In this document: positions 41,846 to 50,381 of the stretch, one piece after another
Layout of the letters: every line of letters starts with the position of its first letter
Numbering within the stretch: position 1 is the first letter of the stretch
Assembly (NCBI GenBank): GCA_964498125.1
Contig: CAZCGE010000059.1
Coordinates: 1 to 64,000 of the forward strand
Origin: CAMDBL01 sp964498125
GTDB taxonomy: Bacteria > Pseudomonadota > Alphaproteobacteria > Rhizobiales > Hyphomicrobiaceae
Length of the DNA: 64,000 nt
Direction: 5' to 3'
The notes under the pieces: model-generated
The model's input: the letters and a program-made list of their open reading frames with translations, nothing else
The model's database searches: none
What the model was told of the DNA's origin: nothing
Position numbers and translations under genes: made by a program

Positions 41846-42724
41846 ATGGGACAGCTGAGACCTGGCGCGAGTTGGGCAATGTGCATGGCATTGGTCGCCG
41901 CGGGCTTGCTTGCGACAGCCGGGGTCGCACTGGCGCAGAGCAGCGCGCAGAAGCCGCAAGTGCGGCTGGCGCCGCGCGTGCTGGTTGAGATCGACGTGGA
42001 AACGCCGCTGCTGATCCAGGTCGGCCCGCAGGAGGCGCTACCAGCCAACAGTTTCCTGCAATTTCGCGGATTGCCGGAAAGCGCGAGGCTGAATGAAGGA
42101 CACAGCATTGCCCCTGGAATCTGGGCGGTGCCGTTGCGCTCCTTGTCCAACCTCACCATTCATGTACCCCAAGGCGGCCCCGGCGCTTCAGAATTCACCG
42201 TACGCGTCATCAGCGTCGAAGGCGCCGTGCTGGCCGAAATGAAGTCGTCGATGATCGTCGCGCCAGGTTATGCGATCGGTCAACGTCCCGCGGAGCCGGC
42301 CGCGCGCGCTGTCCAGCCTCCCGCACCGGTGGCGGTAGCGCCGTCGCAGTCTACCGCGGCACTTCCGCCTCGGGCGGTCGCGCCCGCGCCGGCGCCGGCC
42401 ACAGCTCCTCCCGTGCAATCCAGGGCGCCCCAGCTTTCGTCTGAGGAGCAGCTGCGCCTCGAGCGATTTCTCAGCCTCGGTAACCGGTACCTGGCCAATG
42501 GCAACATCGCCGCGGCCCGTGAATTCTACCGCAAGGCAGCAGAGGGCGGGCTTGCCGATGGCGCGCTGTTGCTCGCCACCACCTATGATCCCGCGGAACT
42601 CGAAGCCATCAAGGTGCACGGCCTATCGGCGGATCCAGCGGAGGCGCGCCGCTGGTACGAACGTGCTCGAGCACTCGGAGCCGTCGGCATCGAACCAAGA
42701 TTGGCGCGCCTCGGCACCCGCTGA
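41846..42724 (+). CDS. Secreted protein with Sel1/TPR-like C-terminus
   Basis: The 292-residue protein has a signal peptide (WAMCMALVAAGLLATAGVALAQ). The mature part has a beta-rich N-terminal domain (PRVLVEIDVETPLLIQVGPQ, FLQFRGLPESARL), an Ala/Pro-rich linker (AVAPAPAPATAPPVQ), and a C-terminal helical repeat (NRYLANGNIAAAREFYRKAAEGGLADGA, and ARRWYERARALGA) like Sel1 repeats. AGGACGAG lies upstream of ATG 41846. A role in protein interactions in the periplasm is inferred from the repeat type only. Confidence 0.72.
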   Translation: MGQLRPGASWAMCMALVAAGLLATAGVALAQSSAQKPQVRLAPRVLVEIDVETPLLIQVGPQEALPANSFLQFRGLPESARLNEGHSIAPGIWAVPLRSLSNLTIHVPQGGPGASEFTVRVISVEGAVLAEMKSSMIVAPGYAIGQRPAEPAARAVQPPAPVAVAPSQSTAALPPRAVAPAPAPATAPPVQSRAPQLSSEEQLRLERFLSLGNRYLANGNIAAAREFYRKAAEGGLADGALLLATTYDPAELEAIKVHGLSADPAEARRWYERARALGAVGIEPRLARLGTR

Positions 42725-43113
42725 GGCGCCGGCTCGGATCGGGGCGCGCCGCGGCGACCGCGCGAGCGACGGGGCGCAGGCCCGCCGGTAACTAGAGCGC
42801 TTTCCACTCGCATTGAATCAGGGGAAAGCGCTCTAGTCCTTTGTTTGTCGCATTTGTCTCACGCCAAACCGGTGCCCACTTTGGCGGAAAATGCTCCATC
42901 TTCAGATGCCGCAATATTAGGTGTCATTCAGTTTGGTTCGATGCCTATTTCCCTGTGCAATATTTGGCTCGTGCCCTGGCACCCGGAATCAAGCTAGAAA
43001 ATTGGCTGACTGCGAGCCGCCAGGCGCCAAGTGCCAAGTGCCAAGTGCCGTGCGTCGACATGCCTATGCCCAGGACGGTGACGCCCCCTCGAGAAACGCT
43101 TCGCCATGAGACG
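42725..43113. other. Gene-free interval with a mosaic element and heptamers
   Basis: No gene is seen. It contains the second copy of the two-palindrome element (42792-42896) and GCCAAGT heptamers repeated at 43026-43049. Confidence 0.6.
42792..42896. repeat. Two-palindrome extragenic element (copy 2, inverted)
   Basis: This is nearly identical to the reverse complement of 24743-24848: CTAGAGCGCTTTCC and GGAAAGCGCTCTAG first, then CCAAACCGGTGCCCACTTTGG and GGAAAATGCTC. Two copies in opposite orientation support a dispersed repeat family. Confidence 0.8.
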
Positions 43114-44328
43114 ATGATGGCACAACACGATATCTTGTATGTGATCACCTCGCTGGAGGTTGGCGGATCGGAGCGGCATTTGTCGGCGCTGTCGACGAGG
43201 CTCGCCAGCAAGGGGCACAGCATCACCATCTACTGCCTGTTCGGTAAAGGACCGATGGCAGATGAACCGGCGCGAAGTGGCGTTCGCGTCATGGCGCCGC
43301 TATTTGCGAGCGATCCCACAACGTCGATGCCGCGCTTTCTGCGGCTCACCCTTGCAGTGCCGCAGCTACTGACCCTCATGCTGTTCAAGCGACCGGGCCT
43401 TGTGCATTTCTTTGGGCCGACGGCCTATCTTGTTGGCGGCTGCCTAGCCTTGGGCGCCGGTCTTGGTCGGCTCGTCTTCAGCCGCCGCTCATTGAACAAC
43501 TATCAAGAAAAGTATCCCATTCTGCGCCGGCTCGAGCATCGCCTGCATGGGCGGATGAGTGCACTGCTCGGTAACTCGCATGCGGTGGTCAGCCAGCTTG
43601 CGAGCGAGACGCGAGGCGCACGCGATCGGCTCGGCCTGATTTACAACGGCATCAGGTTGCAGCCCTTTGATGTTCCGGTGGCGCGCGACGCCGTGCGGGC
43701 CAGCGTCGACACGCTAAGCGATGATCTGGTCATCGTGATCGTGGCCAACCTCAAGGCCTACAAGGGTCACAGCGATCTCCTGCGTGCTCTGGCCAATCTC
43801 GGTCATGCGCTGCCGCGCCGCTGGAAGCTCTGGATGATCGGCAGGGACGATGGCATTGGCAGCGACTTGCTGCGGCAGGCCAGCGAACTCGGCCTGACCG
43901 CGCACGTGAGAGTCCTGGGCGTGCGCCACGATGTGCCAGCTCTGCTTTCGAGTGCCGATATCGCGGTATCGAGTTCCCATGAAGAAGGCTTCTCGAATGC
44001 CGTGCTGGAGGCGATGGCTGCGTCGCTGCCGGTTGTCGCGACGGACGCCGGTGGCAATCGGGAGGCGGTCGAGCATGGCAGGACGGGGTTCATCGTGCCG
44101 CCTCGGGATGCCGCGGCAATGGCGGCGGCATTGCTCGAATTGATTCAGGATCCCACCGCCGCCGCCGCGATGGGCAAGGCCGGGCGCGCCCGTGTGGAGC
44201 AGCACTTCAGTTTCGACGCTTGTGTCGCCAAATATGAAATGCTCTACGACGCGATCAAGGCGGGTCGACCGATGTCGGAAGACCTGCGCAGCCGGCCTCA
44301 GCTCGGCGAGCGTGTTCGCGAGGCTTGA
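43114..44328 (+). CDS. Family 4 glycosyltransferase
   Basis: The 404-residue protein has the GT-B fold: DILYVITSLEVGGSERHL at the N-terminus, then the second domain with DLVIVIVANLKAYKGHSDLL, WKLWMIGRDDG, HVRVLGVRHDVPALLSSADI, and the E-x7-E motif SHEEGFSNAVLEAMAASLPV, VATDAGGNREAV. It is a GT4 family retaining glycosyltransferase, using nucleotide sugars at the cytoplasmic membrane. The start at ATG 43114 is supported by the conserved opening; no clear ribosome site is seen. With the asparagine synthetase and chain-length regulator nearby it suggests exopolysaccharide assembly. Confidence 0.9.
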   Translation: MMAQHDILYVITSLEVGGSERHLSALSTRLASKGHSITIYCLFGKGPMADEPARSGVRVMAPLFASDPTTSMPRFLRLTLAVPQLLTLMLFKRPGLVHFFGPTAYLVGGCLALGAGLGRLVFSRRSLNNYQEKYPILRRLEHRLHGRMSALLGNSHAVVSQLASETRGARDRLGLIYNGIRLQPFDVPVARDAVRASVDTLSDDLVIVIVANLKAYKGHSDLLRALANLGHALPRRWKLWMIGRDDGIGSDLLRQASELGLTAHVRVLGVRHDVPALLSSADIAVSSSHEEGFSNAVLEAMAASLPVVATDAGGNREAVEHGRTGFIVPPRDAAAMAAALLELIQDPTAAAAMGKAGRARVEQHFSFDACVAKYEMLYDAIKAGRPMSEDLRSRPQLGERVREA

Positions 44329-44367
44329 TCGGTTCCAGTCGAGCCGGTGAGGTCATGTGTCCGCCGG

Positions 44368-46311
44368 TCACGTCAGCACTTCGGGATTGGCATCCAGCCA
44401 CGCCTGGGCCATGAGTACATTCCACAAGGGATAAGCCCAATTTTCTCCTTCGAGGTGGGCTTGCCAGCGTTGCCGTATCGGCGCCGCGTGAAATAGCCCT
44501 TGCGACTCGAGCTTGCGCACACAGATGAGGCTCTCCGCCCAATCGCGCAGCGGACCTCTGAGCCACTCGGCCAACGGCACGCCGAAGCCCATTTTGGGTC
44601 GTTCCAGCAGTGCGCGCGGCACGCGACGGTAAAGCACTTGGCGCAAAATCCACTTCGTGACGCCATCGCGCAGCTTCATGTGCCGAGGCAGAGACCACGC
44701 GAATTCCACGAGGCGGTGGTCGAGCAACGGGACGCGGGCTTCCAGCGCCACGACCATGCTGGCGCGATCGACCTTGGTCAGAATATCGTCGGGTAGATAG
44801 GTCAGCGTATCGACCAGCATCATCCAGTCGAGGAAGTCCGGAGCGGCCCGCGCCAGGCGATCGTCCCAAAGCGCGCCCTTGATCTCCTTGCCGCCGATGA
44901 CGATATCCTCCGGCTCATTCCAGTGGCTGAGCATGCGGCGGTAGAGCGTACCGGGAGCGTTCTCCAGCACGGCCGATGCCAGGCCGCGCAGCTTCGAGCC
45001 CAAGTCCATCTGGCGAAACTGCCCCGGAAGGTGCGCGCCGACGGTGTCGAGCATGGCAGTGGGCGATGCGAGCAGCCCCTTGGCGAGCATGTTGCGGACC
45101 GGCTGTGGCGCCAGAAGTGACTTGTTCCAAATGTCGAGGGCCTGTGCGTAGCGCTGATAGCCGGCGAACAGTTCATCGCCGCCGTCGCCCGATAGCACGA
45201 CGGTGACGTGCCGGCGCGTGAGTTCGCAGACCAAGGCCGTCGGCAGCTGCGAGGAATCGGCAAACGGCTCATCGTACCAGTGCGGCAGTTTCGCGACCAT
45301 GTCGATGGCGCTGCTGGCCTCGGCATAAAGCTCGGTGTGGTCGGTGCCGATATGCTGGGCAATGGCACGCGCATACGGAGCTTCATCGAAGCCAGTCTCG
45401 GCAAATCCAATAGAGAACGTGTTGATTTTTCGCCCGGCATTCTCTGCCATCAGTGCGGTTACCAAGGATGAATCGATGCCGCCGGAAAGCAGGGCGCCGA
45501 TGGGAACATCCGCGACCAGTCGCCGTCGCACCGCGTCCGACGCCAGCGCATCGAGCCGATCCACCGCTTCCTCATCGCTGCAAGAAAACGGAGTGCGAAG
45601 AGCCTCCTCTGCGATCGAGGGCAAGTCCCAGTAGCGCTCGATCCTGATCATGCCGTCGCGGTTCGCGTGGAGGCGGGTGCCAGGCTCGAGCTTGTGGACG
45701 CCCGCGTAGATGGTCTGCGGCGCGGGGATGTAGTTATGCCGCATGAATGCAGACAAGGCCTGCCGATCGACCCTCGGCGCCCAGCCAGGCTCTTGCCGGA
45801 GTGATTTCAGCTCGGAGGCGAATGTCAGGAGGCCGTCGATTGCGCTCCAATAGACGGGTTTGATACCCAGCCTGTCGCGGACCAGCACAAGCGCGGCGGT
45901 TTCCTTGTCGTAGAGGGCGAAGGCAAACATGCCGATCAAGCGCGGCACGACGCGATCCACGCCCCAGGCAGCACACGCCTCGAGGATGATCTCGGTGTCC
46001 GAGTGGCCCCTGAGCTTGCGGCCAGTTCCGATCAAATCGGCGGCGATCTCGGTATGGGAATAAACCTCGCCGTTATAGATGATGACATAGCGGCCGCAGC
46101 AAGACGTCATGGGCTGCGCACCGGCCGGCGACAGATCGCGGATGGCCAAGCGACGATGGCCCAGTCCAAGCCCTCTTTCAGCGTCGTACAATGTGCCGCG
46201 CGAGTCTGGTCCACGATGCGAGAGCACGTCGGTCATGCGGTCGAGCACATCAGCCGATGGCACGGCGCGGCCACCCGGCCCGAGCCTGAAAAACCCCGCG
46301 ATGCCACACAT
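44368..46311 (-). CDS. asnB: Glutamine-hydrolysing asparagine synthetase
   Basis: The 647-residue protein begins MCGIAGFFRL, with the N-terminal nucleophile cysteine after Met removal. The glutaminase domain has LSHRGPDSRGT, LGLGHRRLAIRDLSPAGAQP and YNGEVYSHTEI; the synthetase domain has VPIGALLSGGIDSSLVTALM (PP-loop) and DGGDELFAGYQRY. It converts aspartate to asparagine with glutamine, but copies in polysaccharide loci can amidate sugar acids. ATG 46311 gives the required Met-Cys start. It is convergent with the glycosyltransferase gene, 39 bases apart. Confidence 0.93.
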   Translation of the reverse strand: MCGIAGFFRLGPGGRAVPSADVLDRMTDVLSHRGPDSRGTLYDAERGLGLGHRRLAIRDLSPAGAQPMTSCCGRYVIIYNGEVYSHTEIAADLIGTGRKLRGHSDTEIILEACAAWGVDRVVPRLIGMFAFALYDKETAALVLVRDRLGIKPVYWSAIDGLLTFASELKSLRQEPGWAPRVDRQALSAFMRHNYIPAPQTIYAGVHKLEPGTRLHANRDGMIRIERYWDLPSIAEEALRTPFSCSDEEAVDRLDALASDAVRRRLVADVPIGALLSGGIDSSLVTALMAENAGRKINTFSIGFAETGFDEAPYARAIAQHIGTDHTELYAEASSAIDMVAKLPHWYDEPFADSSQLPTALVCELTRRHVTVVLSGDGGDELFAGYQRYAQALDIWNKSLLAPQPVRNMLAKGLLASPTAMLDTVGAHLPGQFRQMDLGSKLRGLASAVLENAPGTLYRRMLSHWNEPEDIVIGGKEIKGALWDDRLARAAPDFLDWMMLVDTLTYLPDDILTKVDRASMVVALEARVPLLDHRLVEFAWSLPRHMKLRDGVTKWILRQVLYRRVPRALLERPKMGFGVPLAEWLRGPLRDWAESLICVRKLESQGLFHAAPIRQRWQAHLEGENWAYPLWNVLMAQAWLDANPEVLT

Positions 46312-46780
46312 CGATATTCCGACCTCATCCACGCGCACGCTGCCGGGGGCTAGAACGACTTACGTTCATGCTGCCAGCGGGCCTGTTCGCACCTCGCCCG
46401 CCATGAAGCAGCAGGCCGACGGCGCGATTCAGTACGCGCGCTGCAGCATACATGAGAATGAGCCGATCCAGGGCCGGCATTGGCTGTGGCATCCTTGCTG
46501 CCGCGGCCATACGGGGCAGAGCGGGCCGGATCGGATGCGGCGCCGTTCCTGGCGGCCGAAGCAGCGCCCGACCGCAGGTCCAAGTTCCAGCCTTCTATAA
46601 AAAAGAATTATGAAACAACGGGTTATCCATGGCTTCCAGGAAATTCAATGATCGCGGCGCGACGCGCGTTCGTTAACGCATTGCGAACGGATGTTTTTTT
46701 CTGGTGCGTCTTAATGATCTGCTTACCTCGTGCGCTTCTAATGCCGCTCATCTTTCAGCCATTCTTGCACACGGCATCAC
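46312..46780. other. Divergent promoter region between asnB and the chain-length gene
   Basis: No gene is seen in 469 bases. The middle (about 46595-46760) is AT-rich (ctataaaaaagaattatg), suitable for promoters. No terminator or operator is clear. Confidence 0.5.
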
Positions 46781-48280
46781 ATGCCTGCCGCAGCCACTGC
46801 TCCTGCCATCATGATCCCCAGGGTCAGCGCACTCGCGGCGCTTGGCCGCAACATTTGGTGGCTGGTGGGTTTGACGATCACGGCAGGCATAATTGCCTTC
46901 GTCGGACTGTCGATCGCCAAGCCGATGTATACCTCCGAGGCAAAGATCGCGATCCTCGATCCGCGATCGGGCGCGCCCGACGCCGCGGGATTGGACGGCG
47001 ATGCCATCAAGGCGCATGTCAATGCGCTGCAATCGCCGAAATTGGCCGAGCGCATTGCCGCGGAGCTGCTGCTCGTCAGCCTGCCGGAATTCAACAACGC
47101 CTCAGAAGGCGCCGGCGCGCTGCCGGATCTGCTGCGCCTGTTGGGTGCGGGGCCGATGCATACGGCCGACAGCGCGGAAGACCGGGCGCTGGCGGTCTTC
47201 GCCAAGCGACTGAGCGTCAGGGCCTTCGAAGATGGCAGGACCATTGCGATCCGCTTCACCGCCGCTGATCGCGGCACGGCGGCCGAAGTCGCCAATCGCT
47301 TGAGTGAGGTCTATCGCGAGCATCTGGTTGCCTATCGCGCCGAGGCCTACCGTCGTTCGGCGCCATACCAGGTGCAGATCGTTGCGCGGGCTCAGCCAGC
47401 GGGCGCGCCGACCATCTCCAAGCCGCTACCCAATGCGATCGCCATCATGCTGGCGGTGTTGCTGATGTCCTCCTCGCTGTTGATTGCACGAGAGCTGGTG
47501 CTGGGGCCGCCGATGCGCAGCGCCCGGCGAGGCCCCCCCGCCTTGATCCATCAACCGCAGATGGATGCAGGGCGCGCTCAATCCCGAGACCGCGGACCGC
47601 CGACCGACAAGGCCAGCGATGGCGCGATTGCCGCCGGCGAAGACCAGGAGCAGACCGAGACCATTGCATCTCTCGTGCAACGCTTGATGGCTTTGCAACG
47701 AGGACCGCAAGGTGTGCGAACCCTGCTGGTCGGCGCCAATACGAGCATCGATCCTTCGGCGGAAGCCATCGACCTGGCGCGGGCCATCGCCCGGCAGGAA
47801 CGCACGGTGGTGCTGATCGACTGGAGCCTCGACCACTTCGGCGTCGCGCAATTACTCGGCGTTCCCAGCAGCCCCGGAATTGCCGAACTCATCCAAGCCA
47901 AGGCTGGATTTGGCGAAACGATCGACCGTATGCTGGGCACTGCGGCCCACCTCATCGTCAGCGGCTCCGATCTCGTTTCAGTCATGGGGAGCGGCGATGC
48001 CGATCGCGTCAATCTCATGCTCGATACGCTGGATGCGATCTACGATCAGATCCTGATCGTGGCCCGTTACAACGCGGCGCGGGATTTGTTTGAAACCATC
48101 GAAGGCCGGTTCGATGCCGGCGTGATGGTGGGCCAGCTCTCGATGCGGCTGCCATCCGTCGTCCCCGTGTCGGGAAACTTTCTCGGTTTCGAGGTCGACG
48201 GACTGGAAATCTTGCGGCTGGCACGCAGCTCTCGAGTCGACACCAGCCGCGGAAAGAAGCTCAGCCCCAAGGCAGCCTGA
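46781..48280 (+). CDS. Polysaccharide chain-length regulator with a kinase-like domain lacking Walker A
   Basis: The 499-residue protein has two membrane segments, NIWWLVGLTITAGIIAFVGL near the N-terminus and PNAIAIMLAVLLMSSSLLIA at about 220, bracketing a periplasmic Wzz-type domain (PMYTSEAKIAILDPRSG). The cytoplasmic C-terminal domain resembles the BY-kinase/CpsD fold (VRTLLVGANTSIDPSAEAIDL, VVLIDWSLDHFGVAQLLGV) but has no GxxxGKT loop (LVGANTSIDPS instead). It therefore probably does not bind ATP as a kinase. It probably controls polymer length in exopolysaccharide export. Starts at 46781 and 46811 are both possible. Confidence 0.8.
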   Translation: MPAAATAPAIMIPRVSALAALGRNIWWLVGLTITAGIIAFVGLSIAKPMYTSEAKIAILDPRSGAPDAAGLDGDAIKAHVNALQSPKLAERIAAELLLVSLPEFNNASEGAGALPDLLRLLGAGPMHTADSAEDRALAVFAKRLSVRAFEDGRTIAIRFTAADRGTAAEVANRLSEVYREHLVAYRAEAYRRSAPYQVQIVARAQPAGAPTISKPLPNAIAIMLAVLLMSSSLLIARELVLGPPMRSARRGPPALIHQPQMDAGRAQSRDRGPPTDKASDGAIAAGEDQEQTETIASLVQRLMALQRGPQGVRTLLVGANTSIDPSAEAIDLARAIARQERTVVLIDWSLDHFGVAQLLGVPSSPGIAELIQAKAGFGETIDRMLGTAAHLIVSGSDLVSVMGSGDADRVNLMLDTLDAIYDQILIVARYNAARDLFETIEGRFDAGVMVGQLSMRLPSVVPVSGNFLGFEVDGLEILRLARSSRVDTSRGKKLSPKAA

Positions 48281-48289
48281 CGGTGGCAC

Positions 48290-48499
48290 TCACGGGGCGG
48301 TCCTCTGCATCCAGCGGATCAGCCAGCCGCCAGGTAACGTCCACAGCACGCCGGCAATGATGTAGAAGGCCAACTCGACGGCTTTGCTGGTGTTCTGCAC
48401 CTGGAGGACGGCGGCCACGGCCACGACGAGCAGGGCATAGACCGCGATCAGCGCGATCAGCGCCAGGGTGCCGACGAGCTTGCGTATGCGCGGTGTCAT
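48290..48499 (-). CDS. DUF2842 membrane protein
   Basis: The 69-residue protein has two hydrophobic segments: KLVGTLALIALIAVYALLVVA and LAFYIIAGVLWTLPGGWLI, with a conserved final WLIRWMQR. This matches DUF2842. A clear ribosome site (GGAG) precedes ATG 48499. It is adjacent and divergent to ctaA, a frequent arrangement in alphaproteobacteria, and its role may relate to cytochrome oxidase biogenesis, but this is inference. Confidence 0.85.
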   Translation of the reverse strand: MTPRIRKLVGTLALIALIAVYALLVVAVAAVLQVQNTSKAVELAFYIIAGVLWTLPGGWLIRWMQRTAP

Positions 48500-48613
48500 C
48501 GTTTTACTCCCATTCCTCAGCGACCCGCGCCTGTTCGGCGCATTGCCGGAAAACCTGGCGGGGCCTATGTCCCACCGCACCGCGGATCAGCGCCGAGGAA
48601 AGGCAGCAGGACC

Positions 48614-49699
48614 ATGACGGTCGATCGCCTGGCATCGCCGATCGATGATCGCCCGCCGGCGGAGCGTTCCGCGCCGCTGCGTCCATGGCTGCTTGTCGTT
48701 GCGATGCTGGTGTTCTGCATGATCATTGTCGGCGGTGCAACCCGTCTCACCGGCAGCGGCTTGTCGATCACCGAGTGGCAGCCGATCCTCGGCGCGATTC
48801 CGCCGTTGAACGCGGCCGATTGGCAGGTGGCCTTCGCCAAGTACCAGCAGATCCCGCAATACGAGCGCGTCAACAAGGGCATGACGCTGGCCGCGTTCCA
48901 GGCCATCTACCTTTGGGAGTGGAGCCATCGCCTCCTCGGGCGCATCGTCGGCGTTGCCTTCGCGCTGCCTCTTGTGTGGTTCTGGGTAAGGGGTCGACTG
49001 CAACGCCAGCTAGTCGCGCCGCTGCTCGGCATCCTGGCCCTCGGTGCCCTGCAAGGCTTTGTCGGCTGGTACATGGTGAGTTCAGGCCTCGCCGACCGTG
49101 TCGATGTCAGTCAATATCGCCTAGCCTTGCATCTGACGATCGCGTTCCTGATCCTGGCGGCGCTGGTCTGGATCTGGCTGTCGCTGGCGCCGGTTCGGGC
49201 GGGCGAGCCGGGCCATGCACCGGATAGGACGCGCCGCGGCATGGCATGGGCGATCCTGGCGCTGCTGACGGCGCAGGTGGTCGCCGGCGCCTTCGTGGCT
49301 GGGCTCAAGGCCGGACTGGCGCACAACACCTGGCCGCTGATCGACGGATCAATCTTTCCCTCGGGTCTGCTGGTGATGCAGCCCTGGTGGCTCAATCCTT
49401 TCGAGAATGCGCTGACGGTGCAGTTCAATCATCGCATGCTGGCCTATGTGATCCTGGCACTGGCGGGGTGGCATGCGGTGAGCATGCGGCAAGCGGCCGT
49501 GCAGCCTGAGGTGACGCGGTCGGCCATGGTTTTGCTTGTAGCTGTATTGTGCCAGGCGCTGCTGGGCATCTGGACGTTGCTTGCGCACGTTCCGCTGTCG
49601 CTCGGCCTCGTCCATCAAGGCGGCGCAGCGATCGTCTATGCTCTCGCCGTATGGCATGTTTTTACTGTGACTCGCGCAAACACGGGAGGCCGCGGGTGA
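48614..49699 (+). CDS. ctaA: Heme A synthase (COX15/CtaA type)
   Basis: The 361-residue membrane protein has the COX15 signatures: VVGGATRLTGSGLSITEWQP style N-terminus (here IIVGGATRLTGSGLSITEWQ), WEWSHRLLGRIVGVAFALP, GWYMVSSGL, LALHLTIAFLILAALV, FVAGLKAGLAHNTWPLIDG, and FNHRMLAYVILALAGWH, LVHQGGAAIVYALAVWH. The histidines in these segments bind heme. It hydroxylates the methyl of heme O to heme A for cytochrome aa3 oxidase. Its last four bases overlap the HAD gene start (GTGA). Confidence 0.96.
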   Translation: MTVDRLASPIDDRPPAERSAPLRPWLLVVAMLVFCMIIVGGATRLTGSGLSITEWQPILGAIPPLNAADWQVAFAKYQQIPQYERVNKGMTLAAFQAIYLWEWSHRLLGRIVGVAFALPLVWFWVRGRLQRQLVAPLLGILALGALQGFVGWYMVSSGLADRVDVSQYRLALHLTIAFLILAALVWIWLSLAPVRAGEPGHAPDRTRRGMAWAILALLTAQVVAGAFVAGLKAGLAHNTWPLIDGSIFPSGLLVMQPWWLNPFENALTVQFNHRMLAYVILALAGWHAVSMRQAAVQPEVTRSAMVLLVAVLCQALLGIWTLLAHVPLSLGLVHQGGAAIVYALAVWHVFTVTRANTGGRG

Positions 49700-50379
49700 G
49701 CCAGCTGCGCATCGTCTTCGATCTCGATGATACACTGTATCCGGAGCGCGATTTCGCGCGGTCCGGCTTCGACGCGGTCGGCCGCTGGGCTGCCGGCACG
49801 CTCGGCATTGAAGGGCTTGGCTCCGACATGCAGGCGCTGCTCGACGCCGGGCATCGCGGCAATCTGTTCGGCATGGCGCTGCGGGCCAAGCGACCCGACG
49901 CGTTAGATGCCGAAGTCGCGACGTTGCACGATATCTATCGCGGACATGAGCCATCGGGCCTGGCGTTGTTCGACGATGGGGCCTGGGCGCTGGACCATTA
50001 TGCGGTCAAGGGCGGGCTCGGGCTGATTACCGACGGCCACCTCGTGATGCAGTCTTCCAAGGTGCGCGGGCTGGCCATTGCCCATCGTTTCCAGCAGATC
50101 ATTTACACCGACACGCTGGCGCCGGGCCGGGCGATGGCCAAGCCGCACGCCCGCGCCTTCGAGCTGATGACGGCGAAGCTCGGCCAGCCCGGCGATCGCT
50201 TTGTTTACATCGGCGACAATCCGTCGAAGGATTTTGTCGCCCCCAATGCGCTCGGCTGGATCAGCGTCTGGGTCGATCGCCGCGCCGGCATTCACCACGG
50301 CTCGCCGGTCGCGGACGGCGGCGCGCCGCAGCACACGATCCGGTCGCTGCGCGAGCTGCCGGGTGTGCTGGGGGTTTGA
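49696..50379 (+). CDS. HAD-family hydrolase
   Basis: This 227-residue protein has HAD motif I as IVFDLDDTLYPERDFA, with the nucleophilic and acid aspartates. Motif II is LGLITDGHLVMQSSK, the motif III lysine lies in AMAKPHARAFELM, and motif IV is FVYIGDNPSKDFVAPNALGW. It is a predicted phosphatase of a small phosphorylated substrate (similar to pyrimidine 5'-nucleotidase or phosphoglycolate phosphatase groups). The GTG start at 49696 overlaps the ctaA stop, suggesting translational coupling. Confidence 0.88.
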   Translation: MSQLRIVFDLDDTLYPERDFARSGFDAVGRWAAGTLGIEGLGSDMQALLDAGHRGNLFGMALRAKRPDALDAEVATLHDIYRGHEPSGLALFDDGAWALDHYAVKGGLGLITDGHLVMQSSKVRGLAIAHRFQQIIYTDTLAPGRAMAKPHARAFELMTAKLGQPGDRFVYIGDNPSKDFVAPNALGWISVWVDRRAGIHHGSPVADGGAPQHTIRSLRELPGVLGV

Positions 50380-50381
50380 TA

